Source: Christensenella sp. UBA3944 (GTDB lineage: Bacteria; Bacillota; Clostridia; Christensenellales; DTU072). Taken from it: a stretch of 6,178 nucleotides of DNA. Below the pieces are notes generated by a model that was not told the DNA's origin, made no database searches, and saw nothing but the letters and a program-made list of their open reading frames with translations. The stretch covers positions 1 to 6,178 of the forward strand of contig DGDU01000004.1 in the NCBI GenBank assembly GCA_002385605.1, read 5' to 3'. How positions within the stretch are numbered: the first letter of the stretch is position 1; each line of letters begins with the position of its first letter. This document shows, one piece after another, positions 1-4,899 of this stretch. The position numbers were made by a program, and so were the translations under genes.

Positions 1-19
1 AGATGTGTATAAGAGACAG
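1..19 (+). other. Tn5/Nextera transposon mosaic-end adapter (sequencing artefact)
   Basis: The first 19 bases read AGATGTGTATAAGAGACAG, identical to the Tn5 mosaic end used in Nextera-type library preparation. The match is exact and lies at the very edge of the sequence, as expected for an untrimmed read carried into an assembly. It is not part of the organism. It places an in-frame TAA (10-12) just upstream of the truncated flavoprotein gene, which can mislead gene callers into starting that gene at the GTG at 37. Confidence 0.97.
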
Positions 20-339
20 GCCTTATACCGTACATAGTGGCGCTTTCCGGCATCGACCCCGACAAACCCATTAACGCCATAAGCAAGGCGGAAAGAAAGG
101 GGCTTCTCGGGCTTCTTAAGAACCTCAGGTTTTCGATAGAGGGGCTTGAGGGGTTCGACCAGGCGATAGTCACGGCGGGCGGGGTGAGCGTGAAGGAAGT
201 AAACCCCTCGACGATGGCGAGCAAGCTTGTCAAAAACCTGTATTTCGCGGGTGAGATTCTGGATGTGGACGCCCTTACGGGCGGATACAATATACAAATC
301 GCGCTGTCTACCGGGTATCTCGCGGGAAAGAATATCTGA
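20..339 (+). CDS. HI0933/BaiN-family FAD-dependent oxidoreductase, C-terminal fragment (5' end missing)
   Basis: Only the last 106 or so codons are present. The frame is open from the adapter junction to TGA at 337-339, and family members are usually about 400 residues, so roughly three quarters is missing. The family signature is clear: an AIVTAGGVSVKEVNP stretch, then LYFAGEILDVDALTGGYN and IQIALSTGYLAG, the conserved C-terminal part of the FAD-binding fold in HI0933/YhiN/BaiN flavoproteins. Databases call these NAD(P)/FAD-dependent oxidoreductase or aminoacetone oxidase family; the physiological substrate of most members is unknown, so I assign none. The GTG at 37 is an internal Val codon, not the start. 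The stop lies 21 bases before cmk, so the two are probably co-transcribed. This gene often precedes cmk in Clostridia. Confidence 0.9.
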
Positions 340-347
340 CGGCGAAC

Positions 348-355
348 TAAGGAGA
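348..355 (+). promoter_or_regulatory. Ribosome binding site of cmk
   Basis: TAAGGAGA lies six bases upstream of ATG 361, a strong match to the 16S rRNA anti-Shine-Dalgarno sequence at good spacing. It fixes the cmk start. Confidence 0.85.
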
Positions 356-360
356 AGATT

Positions 361-1020
361 ATGCTTAATATAGCTATTGACGGGCCCGCCGGCGCGGGCA
401 AAAGCACGATGGCAAAGGCTCTCGCCAAAAAGCTTAACATCGTTTACCTCGACACGGGGGCGATGTATCGGGGCGTGGCTTATTATGTGCTTCAGAGAGG
501 GGTAGATCCCGCCGACGAGGCAAATGTAATCCCGCTTCTGGACGGTATCGAGATGGATATTGTCTACGAAAACGGGCAACAGAAGGTTGTTATCTGCGGC
601 GAGGATGTTACGCCGTACATAAGGGAGCATAATATCAGTATGGCGGCCTCTACCGTTTCCAAGATTCCCGCCGTGCGCATAAAGCTTGTCGAGCTTCAAA
701 GGGCGATTGCCGCGAAAACGCCCTGCGTGCTGGACGGCAGGGACATCGGAAGCTATGTGCTGCCCAACGCGCCGTATAAATTCTTCCTAACCGCTTCCGC
801 AGAGGAGAGGGCAAGGAGAAGGCATCTCGAGCTTGCAGAAAAGGGCGTAAAAATCTCTTATGAAGAAGTTTTGGAGGATATTAAGGCCAGGGACCATCAG
901 GACAGCAGCCGCGCCTTCGCGCCTCTAAAGGCAACCGAGGACGCCGTGATTATTGATACCACAAGCCTTACCCCAGAACAAACGATAGAAATGATTATGT
1001 CGAGGATAAACTCCAAATAA
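361..1020 (+). CDS. cmk: Cytidylate kinase ((d)CMP kinase)
   Basis: Cytoplasmic enzyme that transfers phosphate from ATP to CMP or dCMP, giving CDP or dCDP for nucleotide pools. The 219-residue length is normal for the bacterial family. Visible motifs: the P-loop GPAGAGKS (residues 8-15); the nucleoside-binding DTGAMYR (31-37); GRDIG (126-130) with its conserved Arg; the LID-region Arg cluster ARRR (151-154); and the C-terminal signature from R177 (RDHQDSSR, then PLKATEDA and VIIDTT, ending near 201). No key residue is missing. The start is ATG 361, supported by an AAGGAG site six bases upstream. The stop TAA shares its last base with the ATG of the ispH-rpsA fusion (TAATG), so the two are probably translationally coupled. 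In many Clostridia a plsC-type acyltransferase lies between cmk and ispH; here there is none. Confidence 0.97.
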   Translation: MLNIAIDGPAGAGKSTMAKALAKKLNIVYLDTGAMYRGVAYYVLQRGVDPADEANVIPLLDGIEMDIVYENGQQKVVICGEDVTPYIREHNISMAASTVSKIPAVRIKLVELQRAIAAKTPCVLDGRDIGSYVLPNAPYKFFLTASAEERARRRHLELAEKGVKISYEEVLEDIKARDHQDSSRAFAPLKATEDAVIIDTTSLTPEQTIEMIMSRINSK

Positions 1021-3344
1021 TGAAGATAATACTCTCGAAGCACCTCGGATTCTGCTCGGGCGTACAGCGGGCGGTGGATATAGCTGCAAACGCGGCAAAA
1101 GAGCATGGTAAGGCGTATACGATAGGCAAGCTTATTCATAACGCGGAGGCGCTTGCCGACCTCGAAAAAGAGGGCGTGTATTGCGTTGCGAGCATAGACG
1201 ATATACCCGAGGGCGGCTACGCTATAATAGGCTCGCACGGGGCGGGCAGGGCGCTTTACGAAGAGCTTGATAAAAGGGGCATACCTTACGCCGACACAAC
1301 ATGCCCTTCGGTTAAGGCGATACACGACAAAGTCAGGAAGTATTCGGACAAGGGGTACTTCGTTATCATAGTCGGAAACCCCGCCCATCCGGAGGTGAAG
1401 GGCAGCCTGGGCTGGTGCAAAAAAGGGGCGGTAATAAAGCCTAAGGACGATGTATTATTGCCCGAAGATGAGGATAAAATCTTTGTCGCGGCGCAGACTA
1501 CAATCGACCCTTTGGAATTCCAAAATTGCCTCAAAAATATTACCGAAGCCGCAAAAATAAGTAACAAATCAGTTGAATTCTTTAATAGTATTTGTTATAC
1601 TACAATAGCGAGACAAAAATCCGCCGTTAAAGTTGCCAATCAGGCGGACGCGGTTTTTGTGATAGGGGACGCCCAAAGCAGCAATACCAAAACGCTTCTA
1701 GGCATAGCCCAAAACCACTGCGGTAACGCGTGGCTCGTTACGAATGTAACCGATGTCCAATCGGTGTCAGATAAAATTAAAAATATCACAAAGCTGGGCA
1801 TCATAGCCGGCGCATCAGCTCCCCAACGGCTGATTATGGAGGTTATCAACAGAATGGATCAAGAGAACAAAGTCGACATCGTCGCAACCGACGAGGTCAT
1901 CGCCGAGAGCGAAGCGGCCGCCGCCGAGGAGACAACAGAGCAACAAGCAATCATTGCCGAAGAAGCGGTAAGCGAAGAAGCACCCAAGACCGAAGCCGTA
2001 GAAGCTAAGGAAGAAGCGCCCGCAAAAGCGCCCAAAGCTGCCGAGCACCCCATGGAAAAAGTCATGAGGAGCATCCGTGTAAGGCCCATCAAAGAGGGCT
2101 GCAAGCTTAAAGCCAAAGTTATTTCGGCAGACGCAACAGGAATTTCGGTGTCGCTGGTCGGAGTAGGCAAAAACGACAGCGGCTTTATAGATAGAGACGA
2201 AGCGGAATTAGACGGAAGCTACGATCCCGCAAATTACCCCGCAGATACCGAACTCGATGTCGTTGTAATAAAGGGAGCCGACAAGGCAAAGGGTTACAAC
2301 CTTTCCAAGAAGGCTTACGACATCATCAAGCTCGAGGACGAAGCAGTAAAGAAGATTCTCGACGGCGAAGAGTTCACTCTCGTTTGCAACCAGGTAGTAA
2401 AGGGCGGCCTTCTCGGGCACATCGGCTCTTACTCGATTTTCGTTCCCGCCAGCCAGATCCGCATCGGTTTCGTAAAGAATCTCGAAGACTATGTAGGAAA
2501 GAAGCTAAGGCTGCGCGTGCTTCCCCCCAAGGAAGGCGAAGTCGAAGAAGAGGAAGGCAAGCGCCGCGCCAACCCCAAGCGCATAGTCGCGGGGCAGAGG
2601 GCTATCCTCGAAGAAGAGAAGAAGGCCCGCGAAGACGCTTTCTGGGAAGTAATGCAGGTTAACAACATCATTAAAGGCAAGGTAAAGAGGTTTGCTCCGT
2701 TTGGCGCCTTCGTGTCCATTATGAACTTCGACTGCCTCGCCCATATAAGCGACCTCAGCTGGACAAAGATAAACGACCCCAGCGAAGTGCTCGAAATCAA
2801 CAAGTCCTACGACTTCGTTGTCCTCAAGGCAGACAGAGAGACCGGCAGGGTTTCCCTCGGCTACAAGCAGCTTCAAAAGAAACCCTACGAGATAGCCGCC
2901 GAGAAGTACCATGTTGGCGATGTCATTAAGGGCAAGGTCGAGAGAATCAAAGACTTCGGCGCCTTTATCGAAATCGAACCCGGCATCGACGGCCTCGTGC
3001 ATGTAAGCGAAATCGGGCACAAGTGGATAGCCAGCGCCAGCGAAGCCCTCAAGATAGGCGACGAGGTAGAGGCAAAGATAATCGGCTTCGAGAACAACAA
3101 GATTACGCTTAGCATCAAGCAGCTTCTTGCTCCTCCCGAAGCAGAAGAAGGTACCGCCGAGTCCGACAAGCCCGCCCGCAAATCCAGGAAAGCCGACGGC
3201 GAAGGCAAGAAGGGCAAACCCCACCGCGAGGCGGAGGACGATGAGCCCAGAGAATGGGTAAGCGCCTCTTCGGGCGGCGCGACCTTCGCGGATCTGTTCA
3301 AGGATCTCGACCTCAACTCCTTTGCTTCCAAAGAGGAAGAATAA
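1020..3344 (+). CDS. ispH: Fusion of IspH (HMBPP reductase) with a four-domain ribosomal protein S1-like RNA-binding protein
   Basis: Residues 1-280 are IspH, the [4Fe-4S] enzyme that reduces HMBPP to IPP and DMAPP in the last step of the MEP isoprenoid pathway. Cluster ligands are C12 (GFCSGVQRA), C95 (TTCPSVK) and C192 (NSICYTT). Substrate residues include H40, H73, H123 and E125 (GNPAHPEVKG), T160-T161, S220-S221-N222 and S266. The active site looks complete, although the bases flanking the SSN loop encode an unusual GDAQ. Residues 290-343 are a disordered Ala/Glu/Lys linker. Residues 360-702 hold four S1 (OB-fold) domains, and a charged tail runs to residue 774. The same fusion is known in Clostridia, where S1-like proteins often have four domains rather than the six of E. 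coli S1. Translation likely couples to cmk (TAATG); the only local Shine-Dalgarno-like GAGG (1002-1005) is 14 bases away. Possible internal promoter and start signals are listed separately. Whether the S1 half acts in the ribosome is unknown. Confidence 0.95.
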   Translation: MKIILSKHLGFCSGVQRAVDIAANAAKEHGKAYTIGKLIHNAEALADLEKEGVYCVASIDDIPEGGYAIIGSHGAGRALYEELDKRGIPYADTTCPSVKAIHDKVRKYSDKGYFVIIVGNPAHPEVKGSLGWCKKGAVIKPKDDVLLPEDEDKIFVAAQTTIDPLEFQNCLKNITEAAKISNKSVEFFNSICYTTIARQKSAVKVANQADAVFVIGDAQSSNTKTLLGIAQNHCGNAWLVTNVTDVQSVSDKIKNITKLGIIAGASAPQRLIMEVINRMDQENKVDIVATDEVIAESEAAAAEETTEQQAIIAEEAVSEEAPKTEAVEAKEEAPAKAPKAAEHPMEKVMRSIRVRPIKEGCKLKAKVISADATGISVSLVGVGKNDSGFIDRDEAELDGSYDPANYPADTELDVVVIKGADKAKGYNLSKKAYDIIKLEDEAVKKILDGEEFTLVCNQVVKGGLLGHIGSYSIFVPASQIRIGFVKNLEDYVGKKLRLRVLPPKEGEVEEEEGKRRANPKRIVAGQRAILEEEKKAREDAFWEVMQVNNIIKGKVKRFAPFGAFVSIMNFDCLAHISDLSWTKINDPSEVLEINKSYDFVVLKADRETGRVSLGYKQLQKKPYEIAAEKYHVGDVIKGKVERIKDFGAFIEIEPGIDGLVHVSEIGHKWIASASEALKIGDEVEAKIIGFENNKITLSIKQLLAPPEAEEGTAESDKPARKSRKADGEGKKGKPHREAEDDEPREWVSASSGGATFADLFKDLDLNSFASKEEE
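1573..1601 (+). promoter_or_regulatory. Possible internal sigma-A promoter within ispH (extended -10)
   Basis: TTGAAT (1573-1578, four of six to TTGACA), a 17-base spacer, and TATACT (1596-1601, five of six to TATAAT) preceded by TGT, giving a TGn extended -10 element. It sits in an AT-rich island: I count 17 G/C in the 70 bases 1551-1620, far below the surroundings. Transcription would start near 1608 and cover the end of ispH and all of the S1 part. The bases also encode conserved IspH residues (C192, Y193, T194), so chance is possible. Confidence 0.4.
1838..1856 (+). promoter_or_regulatory. rpsA: Possible internal ribosome binding site and start codon for a stand-alone S1 protein
   Basis: GGAGGT (1838-1843) precedes the in-frame ATG at 1854-1856, with 10 bases between them, slightly longer than ideal. 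The ATG is codon 279, exactly where the IspH domain ends and the S1 linker begins. Initiation there would give a 496-residue protein with the linker, four S1 domains and the tail. The Shine-Dalgarno bases also spell Met-Glu-Val of the IspH C-terminus, so coincidence cannot be excluded. Confidence 0.35.
1887..2048 (+). other. Low-complexity Ala/Glu/Lys linker between IspH and S1 parts
   Basis: Codons 290-343 of the fusion encode mostly Ala, Glu, Lys, Thr and Pro, with repeated GAAGAA and GCxGAA codon runs. There is no recognisable fold. It is best read as a flexible, mainly acidic tether that lets the enzyme and the RNA-binding part move independently. It is also the N-terminus any internally initiated S1 product would carry. 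Confidence 0.8.
2097..3125 (+). repeat. Four consecutive S1 RNA-binding domains of the fusion protein
   Basis: Approximate domain limits within the fusion: S1-1 residues 360-432 (divergent, starting CKLKAKVISADATG); S1-2 residues 450-530 (GGLLGHIGSYSIFVPASQI, the PASQ form typical of the second domain, with an acidic insert near 505-515); S1-3 residues 549-619 (GKVKRFAPFGAFVSI, then LAHISDLSW); S1-4 residues 633-702 (GKVERIKDFGAFIEI, then GLVHVSEI). S1-3 and S1-4 have the full FGAF and HxS RNA-binding signatures; S1-1 lacks them. This gradient matches S1 proteins generally, where the N-terminal domains are the least typical. Confidence 0.9.
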
Positions 3345-3366
3345 AACAAAGCGCCATATAATAAAC

Positions 3367-3397
3367 AGAGTCACCCAAAACGGTGACTTTTGTTTTT
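3367..3397 (+). terminator. Rho-independent terminator after ispH-rpsA
   Basis: AGTCACC (3369-3375) pairs perfectly with GGTGACT (3382-3388) around a CAAAAC loop, and can extend by one G-U and one A-U pair. A T-rich run TTTTGTTTTT follows (3388-3397). It lies 22 bases after the fusion stop and ends about 25 bases before the purB start, so it should end the operon transcript while some readthrough could still feed purB. Confidence 0.88.
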
Positions 3398-3411
3398 CGG
3401 GGCAAAATGTT

Positions 3412-3417
3412 AAGGAG
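3412..3417 (+). promoter_or_regulatory. Ribosome binding site deciding the purB start
   Basis: AAGGAG lies four bases before ATG 3422. The spacing is short but the match is strong. It argues against the upstream in-frame GTG 3383, which lies inside the terminator stem, and ATG 3407, which lies upstream of the site. Confidence 0.8.
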
Positions 3418-3421
3418 AACT

Positions 3422-4858
3422 ATGGAAAATTTCGACATCTACAATAATCCCCTTGTAACCAGATACGCTACCAAAGAAATGAGCGCCATATTCTCGGAAA
3501 AGAACAGGATAACCTACTTTCGGAAGCTATGGCTCGCTCTCGCAAAAGGGCAGCAGAAACTCGGGCTTGACATAACCGACGACCAGATTGCCGAGCTTGC
3601 CGCCCACCTTGACACCATAGATTTTGATGTTGTAAAGGAAAGGGAAAGGGTGGTAAGGCACGATGTTATGGCGCACATTTACGCCTACGGGCTGCAATGC
3701 CCCAAGGCTGCGCCCATAATCCACCTTGGCGCGACAAGCTGCTATGTCACCGACAACGCCGATATAATCATTTATAAAGAGGCCTTGGAACTTATTATAA
3801 AGAAGGTTGTTGCCGTGATGGCAAGGCTATCCGGCTTTGCTCTTAAGTATAAGAGCCTTCCCGCGCTAGGGTTTACGCATTATCAGCCCGCCCAGCTTGT
3901 TACGGTGGGCAAGAGGGCAACGCTGTGGATTCAGGATTTTCTCCTTGACTACCAAAACCTGTGCTTCGTCGCAAAAAACCTCGTGATGAGAGGCGTAAAA
4001 GGCACGACGGGCACGCAGGCAAGCTTTCTTTCGCTTTTCGACGGCGATATTTCTAAAATTAAAGCCCTCGATAAGTACATAACCGAATACTTCGGGTTCA
4101 GAAAGTCGATACCTGTTTCGGGGCAGACATATACCCGCAAGATAGATTATAATATCGTGTCGGCGCTTTCGGCGCTCGCGCAAAGCGCGTATAAATTCTC
4201 GATGGATATCCGCCTTCTGCAAAGCATGAAGGAGATAGAGGAGCCTTTTGAAAAAAGCCAGATAGGCTCTTCTGCGATGGCGTACAAGAGAAACCCCATG
4301 AGAAGCGAAAGGATAAGCTCGCTTTCGAGATACCTTATGTCGCTTCCCATAAACTGCGCCATGACAGCCGCAACCCAGGGCTTCGAGCGAACTCTGGACG
4401 ACTCGGCTAACCGCCGCATAGTGATGGGGCAGGCCTTCCTCGCCGCCGACGCCATACTCGAACTGCTTCTTAATGTAACCGACGGGCTTGTCGTTTATGA
4501 GAAGGTTATCCGTAAACATGTTATGGAGGAACTGCCGTTTATGGCTACCGAAACCATACTTATGGAAGCCGTAAAGGCGGGAGGCGACCGTCAGGAGCTG
4601 CACGAAAAGATAAGGTCGCACTCAATGGAAGCCGTAAAGAGGGTAAGGCTGGAGGGCAAGCCCAACGACCTTATCGCAAGGCTCTCCGCCGACCCCGCGT
4701 TTGCCTCTTTGGGCGACCTCAGGAAACTTCTAGACCCCAAAAAGTTTGTCGGCTGCGCTCCCAGGCAGGTTACCGAGTTTATCGTCAAGGAAGTAAAGCC
4801 CGTTATAAACAAATATAAGGACGAGATAGGGCGGTTCGCCGGCAAGATAGAAGTATAA
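3422..4858 (+). CDS. purB: Adenylosuccinate lyase
   Basis: Cytoplasmic enzyme of purine synthesis acting twice: SAICAR to AICAR plus fumarate, and adenylosuccinate to AMP plus fumarate. At 478 residues from ATG 3422 the length is normal. Motifs: RHDVMAH (79-85); HLGATSCYVTD (101-111); THYQPAQ with the catalytic His at 153; the superfamily signature GSSAMAYKRNP (282-292) with the catalytic Ser pair at 283-284; and FERTLDDSANRR (321-332). The last motif, MRSER (293-297) and ELPFMATE (370-377) resemble animal ADSL more than the Bacillus-type enzyme. Two positions look unusual to me: Ala287 where most relatives have Pro in GSSxMP, and Gly320 where Trp normally precedes FERTLDDS. The start is set by AAGGAG and by alignment of ENFDIYNNPLVTRYA with family N-termini. 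The gene sits just after a terminator without a clear promoter of its own. There is no terminator with a T-run after its stop. Confidence 0.96.
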   Translation: MENFDIYNNPLVTRYATKEMSAIFSEKNRITYFRKLWLALAKGQQKLGLDITDDQIAELAAHLDTIDFDVVKERERVVRHDVMAHIYAYGLQCPKAAPIIHLGATSCYVTDNADIIIYKEALELIIKKVVAVMARLSGFALKYKSLPALGFTHYQPAQLVTVGKRATLWIQDFLLDYQNLCFVAKNLVMRGVKGTTGTQASFLSLFDGDISKIKALDKYITEYFGFRKSIPVSGQTYTRKIDYNIVSALSALAQSAYKFSMDIRLLQSMKEIEEPFEKSQIGSSAMAYKRNPMRSERISSLSRYLMSLPINCAMTAATQGFERTLDDSANRRIVMGQAFLAADAILELLLNVTDGLVVYEKVIRKHVMEELPFMATETILMEAVKAGGDRQELHEKIRSHSMEAVKRVRLEGKPNDLIARLSADPAFASLGDLRKLLDPKKFVGCAPRQVTEFIVKEVKPVINKYKDEIGRFAGKIEV

Positions 4859-4864
4859 GCGTTG

Positions 4865-4892
4865 TTGACAGCGCCCGTCTATTTGATATAAT
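4865..4892 (+). promoter_or_regulatory. Strong sigma-A promoter of the repeat lipoprotein gene
   Basis: Perfect TTGACA (4865-4870), a 16-base spacer and perfect TATAAT (4887-4892), with TGA directly before the -10 forming an extended -10 element. It starts seven bases after the purB stop. The predicted transcription start is about 4899-4900, at the ATG of the downstream gene. This is the best promoter in the window. Confidence 0.85.
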
Positions 4893-4899
4893 AATATGT

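Noticed and set aside
37..339. GTG 37 as a true start of a 100-residue protein
   Set aside because: The frame is open back to the adapter junction and matches the interior of a roughly 400-residue flavoprotein family. The upstream stop is in the adapter.
1223..1228. TATAAT hexamers in coding sequence (also 4148-4153 and 5935-5940)
   Set aside because: None has a plausible -35 element at 16-18 bases or an extended -10. They arise from ATA and AAT codons.
1959..2040. GAAGAA-rich stretch as a DNA repeat or regulatory array
   Set aside because: Irregular in period and explained by Glu and Ala codons of the linker.
3357..3362. TATAAT as a purB promoter
   Set aside because: No -35 element at suitable spacing, no TGn extension, and the start site would fall in the terminator hairpin. 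Kept only as a finding about purB expression, not as a feature.
2505..3374. 289-codon open frame on the minus strand opposite the S1 domains
   Set aside because: It lies entirely antisense to a well-recognised coding region, shows no family motif, and would start in the terminator. Long antisense frames are expected where codon use avoids complementary stops.
3383..3421. Upstream purB starts at GTG 3383 or ATG 3407
   Set aside because: GTG 3383 lies in the terminator stem and ATG 3407 lies upstream of the AAGGAG site. The ATG at 3422 fits the ribosome binding site and the family N-terminus.
3866..4621. 251-codon minus-strand open frame inside purB
   Set aside because: It is a shadow of the conserved PurB sequence with no recognisable protein features and no ribosome binding site that I could see.
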